Source: Mycetocola miduiensis (lineage in GTDB: Bacteria > Actinomycetota > Actinomycetes > Actinomycetales > Microbacteriaceae). Taken from it: a stretch of DNA of 64,000 bases. The stretch covers positions 250,550 to 314,549 of the forward strand of contig NZ_FOVM01000002.1 of NCBI RefSeq assembly GCF_900115155.1, in the 5' to 3' direction. The first letter of the stretch is position 1. Every line of letters begins with the position of its first letter. The notes beneath the pieces were generated by a model. The model was given only the letters and a program-made list of their open reading frames with translations, searched no databases and had not been told where the DNA came from. Positions 55,492 to 63,260 of this stretch are shown here, in pieces. The position numbers were made by a program, and so were the translations under genes.

Positions 55492-57174
55492 ATGGCTGAA
55501 TATATTTACTCCATGGTGCGCGCCCGCAAGGCGGTCGGAGACAAGATCATCCTCGACGACGTCACGATGTCGTTCTTCCCCGGTGCCAAGATCGGCGTTG
55601 TTGGGCCCAACGGCGCCGGAAAGTCCACCATCCTGAAGATCATGGCCGGACTGGACACCCCGAGCAACGGTGAAGCCAAACTGACCCCCGGCTACACCGT
55701 CGGCATCCTGATGCAGGAACCGGAACTCGACGAGAGCAAGACGGTACTCGAGAACGTTCAGGAGGGCGTCGGTCCGATCAAGGCCAAGGTTGACCGGTTC
55801 AACGAGATCTCCGCGGCGATGGCCGAGCCAGACGCAGACTTCGACGCGCTCCTCGCTGAGATGGGCACGCTCCAGGAAGAGATCGACCACGCCGACGCGT
55901 GGGACCTCGACTCGCAGCTCGAGCAGGCCATGGACGCACTCCGAACCCCGCCGGGCGACCTGCCCGTTTCGAACCTCTCCGGTGGTGAGAAGCGCCGCGT
56001 CGCGTTGTGCAAGCTCCTGCTGCAGAAGCCGGACCTGCTGCTCCTCGACGAGCCCACTAACCACCTCGACGCCGAGAGCGTCCTCTGGCTTGAGCAGCAC
56101 CTCGCCAAGTACCCCGGCGCCGTCCTCGCCGTCACCCACGACCGGTACTTTCTCGACCATGTCGCCGAGTGGATCGCTGAAGTAGACCGCGGTCACCTGT
56201 ACCCCTACGAGGGCAACTACTCGACCTACCTCGAGAAGAAGCAGGAGCGACTGCAGATCCAGGGCAAGAAGGACCAGAAGCTCTCCAAGCGCCTCGCCGA
56301 AGAACTCGAGTGGGTCCGCTCCAACGCCAAGGGCCGCCAGGCCAAGTCGAAGGCCCGTCTCGCCCGCTACGAGGAGATGGTGACCGAAGCCGAGCGCACC
56401 CGCAAACTCGACTTCGAAGAAATCGTCATTCCCGTCGGCCCGCGTCTCGGCGCCCAGGTCATCGACGCCAATAAGCTGCAGAAGGGCTTCGGCGAACGCA
56501 TCCTCATCGAGGACCTCAGCTTCACCCTGCCCCGCAACGGCATCGTCGGAATCATCGGCCCGAACGGCGTCGGAAAGACGACCCTGTTCAAGACCATCGT
56601 CGGCCTCGAGCCGCTTGACGCCGGTGACCTCAAGATCGGTGAAACCGTCGACATCTCCTACGTCGACCAGAGCCGTGGGGGAATCGACCCGAACAAGAAC
56701 CTGTGGGAAGTCGTCTCAGACGGCCAGGACTACATCCAGGTCGGAAAGACCGAGATCCCGTCGCGGGCCTATGTTTCGCAGTTCGGATTCAAAGGACCCG
56801 ACCAGCAGAAGAAGGCTGGTGTTCTCTCCGGTGGTGAGCGGAACCGCCTCAACCTGGCACTCACGCTCAAGCAGGGTGGAAACCTTCTGCTCCTCGACGA
56901 GCCGACCAACGACCTCGACGTCGAAACGCTCGGAAGCCTCGAGAACGCGCTCCTCGAGTTCCCCGGTTGTGCCGTGGTCATCACTCACGACCGGTGGTTC
57001 CTCGACCGCACGGCCACCCACATCCTCGCCTACGAGGGCACCCAGGACGATCCCGCCAACTGGTACTGGTTTGAAGGCAACTTTGAGTCGTACGAGCAGA
57101 ACAAGATCGAACGCCTCGGCCCGGATGCCGCGAAGCCTCACCGTTCCGCGTACCGCAAGCTCACGCGCGACTGA
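55492..57174 (+). CDS. ettA: Energy-dependent translational throttle protein EttA (ABC-F)
   Basis: A 560-residue ABC-F protein with two ATP-binding domains and no membrane segments. Walker A motifs GPNGAGKSTILK and GPNGVGKTTLFK, signatures LSGGEKRRVAL and LSGGERNRLNL, and Walker B LLLLDEPTNHLD and LLLLDEPTNDLD are all present. The linker is the EttA-type one (KKDQKLSKRLAEELEWVRSN). EttA binds the ribosomal E site and couples initiation to ATP level. TAGACT at 55477-55482 lies 9 bases before ATG 55492, so the message is nearly leaderless. Its stop overlaps the next gene by one base (TGATG). Confidence 0.96.
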   Translation: MAEYIYSMVRARKAVGDKIILDDVTMSFFPGAKIGVVGPNGAGKSTILKIMAGLDTPSNGEAKLTPGYTVGILMQEPELDESKTVLENVQEGVGPIKAKVDRFNEISAAMAEPDADFDALLAEMGTLQEEIDHADAWDLDSQLEQAMDALRTPPGDLPVSNLSGGEKRRVALCKLLLQKPDLLLLDEPTNHLDAESVLWLEQHLAKYPGAVLAVTHDRYFLDHVAEWIAEVDRGHLYPYEGNYSTYLEKKQERLQIQGKKDQKLSKRLAEELEWVRSNAKGRQAKSKARLARYEEMVTEAERTRKLDFEEIVIPVGPRLGAQVIDANKLQKGFGERILIEDLSFTLPRNGIVGIIGPNGVGKTTLFKTIVGLEPLDAGDLKIGETVDISYVDQSRGGIDPNKNLWEVVSDGQDYIQVGKTEIPSRAYVSQFGFKGPDQQKKAGVLSGGERNRLNLALTLKQGGNLLLLDEPTNDLDVETLGSLENALLEFPGCAVVITHDRWFLDRTATHILAYEGTQDDPANWYWFEGNFESYEQNKIERLGPDAAKPHRSAYRKLTRD

Positions 57175-57647
57175 TGCGGGTCCACGTCCCGATCCATCTT
57201 CGTTGGGGCGACCTCGACGCCTATAACCACGTCAACAACGTCGAGCTCATGCGCCTCCTCGAGGAGGCGCGCGTGCGCGTGTTCTGGCGTGACGACAGCG
57301 AAGGCGGTGACATCGATTCGGGCATGGCCCTGATCGAGGCGGAAGCGGGCTCGGACACCATCACGCTCATCGCTCGTCACGAGGTCGAGTACGTGATGCC
57401 GATTCCGTACCAGCGCCAGCCCCTCGATGTGCAGGTGTGGATCGGGAACCTCGGCGGTGCGAGCCTCGAAGTGGGCTACGAGGTGTACGGACCGTCCGGG
57501 CCCGACCAGCCGCTGTACGCGCGAGCGTCCAGCACCATCGTGCTCGTCGACGCGAAAACGTCACGCCCCCGCCGGATCACCGACGAGGAGCGCACGGCCT
57601 GGACCCGGTACCTCGAAGACCCGGTCGCGTTCACCAAACGGCGTTAG
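57174..57647 (+). CDS. Acyl-CoA thioesterase, hot-dog fold (4HBT)
   Basis: A 157-residue thioesterase of the 4-hydroxybenzoyl-CoA type. LRWGDLDAYNHVNNVELMRLLEEARV carries the conserved Asp and hot-dog helix, followed by a beta-rich half (RHEVEYVMPIPYQRQPLDVQVWIGNLGGASLEVGYEV). It is coupled to ettA by a one-base overlap and is convergent with tesB, whose stop overlaps its own by three bases (57644-57647). Substrate unknown; likely medium or long acyl-CoA. Confidence 0.88.
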   Translation: MRVHVPIHLRWGDLDAYNHVNNVELMRLLEEARVRVFWRDDSEGGDIDSGMALIEAEAGSDTITLIARHEVEYVMPIPYQRQPLDVQVWIGNLGGASLEVGYEVYGPSGPDQPLYARASSTIVLVDAKTSRPRRITDEERTAWTRYLEDPVAFTKRR

Positions 57648-58534
57648 CCGACTCCGCCTTCGGACAGCGCAGGCGGAACCCGCACCATTCCCTCCTGGGC
57701 GACGCTCGCGACCAGCTGGCCGTCCCGTGAGTAGAACCGGCCCTGGGCGAGCCCGCGCCCGCCGGATGCGCTCGGCGATTCCTGCACGTAGAGCAGCCAC
57801 TCATCGACCCGGACCGGACGGTGCCACCACATTGCGTGGTCGAGGCTCGCCACCTTGAGGTCGCGGGTCATCCACGGGAGCCCGTGGCGGCGAAGAATCG
57901 ATTCGAGCATCGAATAGTCGCTCGCGTACGCCAGGGCGGCGCGGTGAAGACCGTCGTTGTCGGGAAGATCACCGATCGCTTTGATCCAGACCGCGTTGGT
58001 CGCCGTACGCTCGCCCTCCACCGACAGGTAGATCGGTGAGGGAACATGACGGATGTCGAACGGCCGGTCGTCGGCCCAGGCCTGCGCAACAGGGTGGTCG
58101 ATGTGGCCGAGGACGTCCGCTGTGGTCGGCAGGTCTTCAGGCTCCGGGTAGCCCTCCGGCATCGGGGCGTGGTGGTCGAGACCCTCGTCGGGGTCCTGGA
58201 ACGACGCGATCATCGACAGGATCGGGAGTCCGTTCTGGTAGGCCTGCGTCCTCCGAGTGGAGAACGAGCGACCATCGTGGATCCGGTCAACGCTGAAAGT
58301 GATCGGCTGGTTGACGTCGCCCGGGCGCAGGAAATAGCCGTGCATCGAGTGGATGACCCGGTGCTCCTCGGTCGTCCTCGACGCCGCCGTCACCGACTGG
58401 GCGAGCACTTGACCGCCGTAAACCCGGCCCCCCGGCATCCACTGCGATGGCCCCGTGAAGATGTCCTCACTCGTCCTCGCACCTGTGTCAGACAGGTCGA
58501 GGGCGTGAAGCAGCGAATCGAGGGGGTCGGTCAT
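57644..58534 (-). CDS. tesB: Acyl-CoA thioesterase II (TesB-like)
   Basis: A 296-residue double hot-dog thioesterase. The N-terminal half shows MPGGRVYGGQVLAQSVTAA and HSMHGYFLRPGDVNQPI; the C-terminal half has SLDHAMWWHRPVRVDEWLLY with the expected Asp and QEGMVRV end. TesB hydrolyses a broad range of acyl-CoA. ATG 58534 has GGAG about 6 bases upstream. Its TAA overlaps the TAG of the convergent 4HBT gene, so two unrelated thioesterases face each other end to end. Confidence 0.92.
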   Translation of the reverse strand: MTDPLDSLLHALDLSDTGARTSEDIFTGPSQWMPGGRVYGGQVLAQSVTAASRTTEEHRVIHSMHGYFLRPGDVNQPITFSVDRIHDGRSFSTRRTQAYQNGLPILSMIASFQDPDEGLDHHAPMPEGYPEPEDLPTTADVLGHIDHPVAQAWADDRPFDIRHVPSPIYLSVEGERTATNAVWIKAIGDLPDNDGLHRAALAYASDYSMLESILRRHGLPWMTRDLKVASLDHAMWWHRPVRVDEWLLYVQESPSASGGRGLAQGRFYSRDGQLVASVAQEGMVRVPPALSEGGVG

Positions 58535-58597
58535 GGTTCTCCGATCGATGGCGGGGCGGTCGGGCGAATCGGCCCTGTTAGGTAGTTTAGACAGCAG

Positions 58598-59254
58598 ATG
58601 ACGAACACATTTTTGCTTCAGGATGCCCACGCCGCCGCCGATCTTCGGACCTACCTCGCACGGGTTCGGGTTGTCGACGATACCGCGGTGCGGTTGGTCG
58701 CGGGCGGGGGAGTGCTCGCCGTCTATTCCGCCGTCCTGTACCCGCGTGGTCTCCTCGATTCCAGCCCGACGATCCTGGGCCTGCGGACGTTCGCAGAGAC
58801 CTCCGGTGCCGGTTTCGACCGCGTCGTGCCGCCTGCCGCGATCTCTGACCGGCTGGCCGCGCTCGACGCATCCGTCGATTCGCCGGCGGTTCCACTGCCC
58901 GACAGCGACGTCCGAACCAGTTGGTCCGGCATCGCCCCACCCCGCGGCGGCTGGGAGCGGACCGGGTCGGTCAGTTCCGTTGCGCTCGAACTGACGGCCC
59001 GCGACGGTGCGGGAGAGGTTGCCCGTGCGGTCCCGGAGAACACCGGTGACCTCCGCGTGCAGCGGGTTCGCTCCGAGGTCTGGTCCCGCCCCCTCGACGG
59101 GTACCCGGAGGTGCCGTCCGGGATCGCGTTCGCTGCCGCGAGCCTCGGTTTTCTCGTCGGCGAGGAGGAGGTCCCGCTCTACAGTTCGGGGCAGTGGCTC
59201 CGTGCCAGCCCCGTGCGCGGGCACGTTCTCGTCCGGACCGGTCGCGCCGCCTGA
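58598..59254 (+). CDS. Conserved hypothetical protein, 218 aa
   Basis: A 218-residue protein with no recognised domain. It is rich in Ala, Val, Arg and Ser and lacks a signal peptide. It has two similar-sized halves around a QTG-like GGWERTGSV segment near residue 115, possibly an alpha/beta fold. A TAGTTT hexamer at 58583-58588 lies 9 bases before ATG 58598, so the leader is very short. The gene is divergent from tesB and convergent with the EF-G-like gene, with three bases between stops. Function unknown. Confidence 0.7.
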   Translation: MTNTFLLQDAHAAADLRTYLARVRVVDDTAVRLVAGGGVLAVYSAVLYPRGLLDSSPTILGLRTFAETSGAGFDRVVPPAAISDRLAALDASVDSPAVPLPDSDVRTSWSGIAPPRGGWERTGSVSSVALELTARDGAGEVARAVPENTGDLRVQRVRSEVWSRPLDGYPEVPSGIAFAAASLGFLVGEEEVPLYSSGQWLRASPVRGHVLVRTGRAA

Positions 59255-59257
59255 CAC

Positions 59258-61420
59258 TCAGGCGTTCACGGGCGCCTTTGACGGCACAGGTTCGTGGCGC
59301 AGGTAGGTGCGGCGGAAGACACCGGTGCCTGCGGTCAGCGCACGCAACTCGATCGCGTAACGCAGCAGTTCGGCATCCGGGATCTCGGCACTGATTTCGG
59401 TGAGGTCGCCGCCAGCCGAAGAGGTCCCGGTCATGTGGCCGCGCCGAGACGACAGATCGGTCATGACCGCGCCGACATGGGTGTCCGGCACGCTGATCGT
59501 GACGGCGGAGACCGGTTCGAGCAGCTGGATGCGCGACGCGGATGCCGCCTCACGCAGCGCGAGCGCCCCAGCCGCCTGGAACGCGGCATCCGACGAATCG
59601 ACGCTGTGCGCCTTCCCGCCGACAAGCCTCACCCGGATATCGACCACAGGAAAACCGGCCGACACCCCTTTCTGCATCTGCTCCCGGACGCCCTTCTCCA
59701 CCGACCCGATGTAGTGGCCCGGGACCACGCCACCGACCACGTTGTTGACGAATTCGAATCCGGCGCCGCGTTCGAGCGGTTCGACCTCGATCTCGCAGAT
59801 GGCGTACTGGCCGTGTCCGCCTGACTGCTTCACGTAGCGACCGCGGGCGGATGCCGGCGCGGCGAAGGTCTCGCGCAGTGGGGTGATGACGTCCATGGTC
59901 TGCAGTTTCACGCCCTGGCTGCGGAGGCGGTCGAGGACGACCTCGGCGTGGGCTTCACCCATGCACCAGAGGATGAGCTGGTGGGTTTCCGGGTTACGTT
60001 CGACGCGGAGCGTCGGGTCGACGGCCGCAACCTTCCCCATGCTTCGAGCCAGCGTGTCGTCGTCGGCTCGGGATGCCCCCTGCACGGCCACGGGCATCAA
60101 CGGCTCCGGCATGTCCCATTCCTGCACGAGCAGCGGCTGTTCCTTGTCGGAGATGGTGTCACCGGTCTCGACGCTGCTCAGTTTGGTGAGCGCGCAGATG
60201 TCCCCGGCGATGCAGGACGGCACCGGACGCAGGGTGGAACCGAGCGGAGACTGCAGGTGCGTGACCCGTTCGTCGCTGTCGTGGTCCTGGTGGCCCCGGT
60301 CGGCGAGCCCGTGCCCGGCGACATGGATGTTCGAGTTCTCGCGCAACGTGCCCGAGAAGATCCGCACCAGGCAGACCCTGCCGAGGAACGAGTCGATGGT
60401 CGTTCGGACTACCTCGCCGACAAGAGGCCCCGCCGGGTCGCAGCTCAGCCGACCTACCGATCTGCCACCGAGGTCGGTCACTGGCGGGACCGGCCGCTCC
60501 AGAGGAGACGGGAACGCCCCGGTCATCAGCTCGAGCAGCTCAGCGGTGCCGACGCCGGTTTCGGCGGATGTCGGCAGCACCGGAAAGAACGACCCGCCCG
60601 CCACCGCGGTTTCCAGGTCAGCGATCAGGGTGCCGAGCTCGATCTCCTCGCCGCTGAGGTAGCGGTCCATGAGCGTCTCGTCCTCGCTCTCGGCGATGAT
60701 GCCTTCGATCAGTGTGCCGCGGGAGGCTTCGGCGTCGGCGAGTTCGTCGGCGGTGGCTGGCCGGTAGACCGGGGTCCTGCCTGTGCCGTAGTCGGACACC
60801 GTGCCCGACAGCAACCCGCGCAGGCCGCTGATCGCCCCCGACGTTCGGACGGGTAGGTAGAGGGGCAGCACCGAGTTGCCGAATGCCTGCTGGCAGGCCG
60901 CCAGGACGGCGTCGTAGTTGGCTCGCGGATGATCGATCCGGCTGATCACGACGGCACGCGGCATCCCGACCCGGTCGCATTCGGACCACAGGGCGGTCGT
61001 GGCAGCGTCGACACCGTCGACCGCAGACACGACGAAGAGGGCGGCATCCGCTGCTCGCAGACCGGCGCGCAGGTCACCGACGAAGTCCGGGTAGCCCGGT
61101 GTGTCGAGCAGGTTCACTTTGATGTCATCAACGGCGATCGGCAGCACGGACAGGGCGACGGACCGTTGCTGGTGGATCTCTGACGGGTCGGAGTCGCTCA
61201 CCGTCGTGCCGTCGACGATCGAGCCGATGCGCGTGAGGACGCCGGTCGCGGCAAGCAAGGCCTCGGTGAGCATCGTCTTGCCAGACCCCGACCGGCCGAC
61301 CAGCGCGACGTTGCGGATGTTCTCCGGGCGTCCGGCCCACACGCCGGGCGAGGCGTCCGCACGCTCAGTGGTGCTCCGCCCCGGAGCCTTCACAGAGCCA
61401 TTCGTACCCTTAGCCGACAT
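59258..61420 (-). CDS. Elongation factor G-like GTPase (EF-G2)
   Basis: A 720-residue EF-G-like protein of the actinobacterial FusA2 type. The N-terminal GTPase domain has G1 GRSGSGKT, G3 DTPGYPDF, and at the G4 site SRID in place of NKxD. Domains II-V follow (GMG-type LILWCMGEAHAEVVLDRL and the QSGGHGQYAICEIEVEPL and GYIGSVE-like elements). An N-terminal extension of about 33 residues precedes it. The mycobacterial FusA2 paralogue reportedly lacks normal translocation activity, so the role here is unknown. ATG 61420 has AGGGAG about 7 bases upstream. The 315-base gap beyond holds its promoter. Confidence 0.9.
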   Translation of the reverse strand: MSAKGTNGSVKAPGRSTTERADASPGVWAGRPENIRNVALVGRSGSGKTMLTEALLAATGVLTRIGSIVDGTTVSDSDPSEIHQQRSVALSVLPIAVDDIKVNLLDTPGYPDFVGDLRAGLRAADAALFVVSAVDGVDAATTALWSECDRVGMPRAVVISRIDHPRANYDAVLAACQQAFGNSVLPLYLPVRTSGAISGLRGLLSGTVSDYGTGRTPVYRPATADELADAEASRGTLIEGIIAESEDETLMDRYLSGEEIELGTLIADLETAVAGGSFFPVLPTSAETGVGTAELLELMTGAFPSPLERPVPPVTDLGGRSVGRLSCDPAGPLVGEVVRTTIDSFLGRVCLVRIFSGTLRENSNIHVAGHGLADRGHQDHDSDERVTHLQSPLGSTLRPVPSCIAGDICALTKLSSVETGDTISDKEQPLLVQEWDMPEPLMPVAVQGASRADDDTLARSMGKVAAVDPTLRVERNPETHQLILWCMGEAHAEVVLDRLRSQGVKLQTMDVITPLRETFAAPASARGRYVKQSGGHGQYAICEIEVEPLERGAGFEFVNNVVGGVVPGHYIGSVEKGVREQMQKGVSAGFPVVDIRVRLVGGKAHSVDSSDAAFQAAGALALREAASASRIQLLEPVSAVTISVPDTHVGAVMTDLSSRRGHMTGTSSAGGDLTEISAEIPDAELLRYAIELRALTAGTGVFRRTYLRHEPVPSKAPVNA

Positions 61421-61735
61421 GAAAAACTCCCTACTTCACCGGTCGCTCGCACGATATGACACGATTCGACACCCTGGAGCCGCCCGACGGCAAGGGCTTC
61501 GACCGAGATGACGACAGGGGTCAGCGCAGCTGGGCGGCGATCGACCGGCCGACCGTGCGACCCGTCAAAAGGCAACCGCCTTGCCGGTGAGGTCCGGGTT
61601 CTGTTCACTGCCGGAGAGCGCGAACTCTTCTCGATGATTCGTTGGGTCAGGACGAACCAGCTGTGGTGGCCGGCTTGCTCATCGGAGGAGATCCGGGTCC
61701 GCTGTCGGGTTACCTGCCCGGGTCACCCGTGGGGG
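61421..61735. other. Intergenic gap (315 bases)
   Basis: No gene is supported in this stretch between the EF-G-like gene and the haemoglobin gene, both on the minus strand. A TATCGT hexamer (61454-61459, minus strand) may be the -10 of the EF-G-like gene. I see no repeat or RNA here. Confidence 0.5.
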
Positions 61736-62128
61736 TTATTCGTCGAAGGTGTTGACCATCGCCTGCGCGGCGCGCTCGAGGTAATCCCAGAGCGTCGCCT
61801 CGTGCAGGGGCGACAGCCCGAGGGTGTCGACCGCGGCGCGCATGTGGAGGAGCCAGCGGTCACGGGCGTCCGGGTTGACCTTGAACGGCATGTGCCGCAT
61901 CCGCAGCCGGGGGTGACCACGCTGCTCGCTGTACGTCGATGGCCCGCCCCAGTACTGCTCAAGGAACATCGTGAGTCGTTCGGCTGCCGGACCGAGGTCC
62001 TCTTCCGGGTACATCGGCTTGAGTACCGGGTCGTCGGCGACGCCCTTGTAGAACTCTACGCAGAGCTTTTCGAAGGTGGGGCGGCCGCCGACTTCGGCGT
62101 AGAACGAGCTGGAGAGAAGATTGCTCAT
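61736..62128 (-). CDS. Group II truncated haemoglobin (HbO-like)
   Basis: A 130-residue 2/2 haemoglobin. Segments FYAEVGGRPTFEKLCVEFYKGVADDPVLKPMYPEEDLGPAAERLTMFLEQYWGGP, RHMPFKV and DRWLLHM give the fold; Trp in DRWLLHM matches the group II TrpG8 and the proximal His is in RMRHMPF. Group II members bind O2 tightly and may handle peroxide or NO. ATG 62128 overlaps the stop of the MscS gene (TGA in TCATGA on the plus strand), so they are translationally coupled. Confidence 0.93.
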   Translation of the reverse strand: MSNLLSSSFYAEVGGRPTFEKLCVEFYKGVADDPVLKPMYPEEDLGPAAERLTMFLEQYWGGPSTYSEQRGHPRLRMRHMPFKVNPDARDRWLLHMRAAVDTLGLSPLHEATLWDYLERAAQAMVNTFDE

Positions 62129-63141
62129 GACTTCCGTGGTGCCTTTCTCGGCGACTTCCGCCCGACGTGCGGTGCTTCGTTGACGACCGAGAGCGCTTTC
62201 GTCCGCGGCGGGCGAGCGCCGGTGACGGAAGAAGCACCGTCGAAGCCCTCGAGGACGACGCTCTTCAGCGAAGGAAGCTGAATGCCCATGGCGTCGGTGG
62301 CGGCCTTGAGCCTGGCGCGAAGTTCGCGGGCGACATCGTCCTTGGCCGGCGGACGGGTCTTCACGACGAGACGAATGACGAGAGCTTCCTCAGAGATGGA
62401 CTCGATGCCCCACAGCTCAGGGCGCTCAAGAATTCTGCTGCGCCACTTCGGATCCTGGGCCAGCGATGACGCGGCTTCCATCATCCGGTCCTGCACGGCC
62501 TCGACGTCGGCGTCATACGGGACGGCCAGGTCGATGATGACCCGCGCCCAGCCCTGCGACATGTTGCCGACACGGAGGATCTCGCCGTTCCGCACGAACC
62601 AGAGGGTTCCGTTGACGTCACGGACCTGGGTGATCCGGATGCCGACGCGTTCGACGACACCGGTGGCCGGGCCGAGGTCGACGACGTCGCCGACACCGAG
62701 CTGGTCCTCCATCACCATGAACAGGCCGTTCAGTACGTCCTTGACGATGTTCTGGGCACCGAAACCAAGGCCGGCACCGAGCGCGGCGGTGAGGAGCGCG
62801 AGCGACCCGATGATGTTCTGGTCGATCTGGTTGACAATGAGCACGATCGTGATGATGACCACGGTGACGTTGACAATGTTGCCAAGCACTGTGCCGAGCG
62901 TGCGGGTGCGCTGAACAAGCCGCACGGCGGCAAGGGGCGAGACGTTGAGGGCCTGGGTGTCTTCGGCGCCCTGGTTTTTCTTCACTCCGGAGACGATCTG
63001 GTTGACGATCCGCCGGATGACGAAGTGGAGGAGCCAGGCCGCGACCAACGCGCCGACGATGATGCTCGCGATGGCGACGAGGCGGCCGAGCGGGGTGAGG
63101 AAGAACGCGTCGACGCTCGCCCAGAAGTCAGTCATATTCAT
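62125..63141 (-). CDS. MscS-family mechanosensitive channel
   Basis: A 338-residue small-conductance mechanosensitive channel-type protein. Three or so membrane helices occupy residues 15-125 (GRLVAIASIIVGALVAAWLLHF, VNVTVVIITIVLIVNQI), and the pore-lining TM3 is the Gly/Ala-rich SLALLTAALGAGLGFGAQNIVKDVLNG. The beta and cytoplasmic domains follow (DVVDLGPATGVVERVGIRITQVRDVNGTLWFVRNGEI). It protects against osmotic downshock. ATG 63141 is 7 bases after TAGACT, so leaderless. It overlaps the haemoglobin gene at its stop. Confidence 0.92.
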   Translation of the reverse strand: MNMTDFWASVDAFFLTPLGRLVAIASIIVGALVAAWLLHFVIRRIVNQIVSGVKKNQGAEDTQALNVSPLAAVRLVQRTRTLGTVLGNIVNVTVVIITIVLIVNQIDQNIIGSLALLTAALGAGLGFGAQNIVKDVLNGLFMVMEDQLGVGDVVDLGPATGVVERVGIRITQVRDVNGTLWFVRNGEILRVGNMSQGWARVIIDLAVPYDADVEAVQDRMMEAASSLAQDPKWRSRILERPELWGIESISEEALVIRLVVKTRPPAKDDVARELRARLKAATDAMGIQLPSLKSVVLEGFDGASSVTGARPPRTKALSVVNEAPHVGRKSPRKAPRKS

Positions 63142-63148
63142 TGCTTCA

Positions 63149-63154
63149 AGTCTA
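63149..63154 (-). promoter_or_regulatory. -10 hexamer of the MscS gene (leaderless)
   Basis: TAGACT on the minus strand ends 7 bases before ATG 63141. Confidence 0.65.
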
Positions 63155-63193
63155 CCGGGTGGCCTCTGAACGGATGCTGGAGGCGCTGGTTAA

Positions 63194-63255
63194 CGCGAGT
63201 TGCCCGGTTTACCGGGTTCGGACGGGCCGGAACCCCGAAAACCGGGCAACTCGCG
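63194..63255. repeat. 62-bp nested palindrome between pepN and mscS
   Basis: Perfect 17-base arms (63194-63210 and 63239-63255) enclose a second 6-base stem (63214-63219 with 63230-63235). It begins six bases after the pepN stop on the minus strand, with no T run. It may act as a terminator or mRNA-end stabiliser, or be a REP-like element; its sequence is unrelated to the 60-bp pair near 41.5 kb. Confidence 0.8.
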
Positions 63256-63260
63256 GAAGG

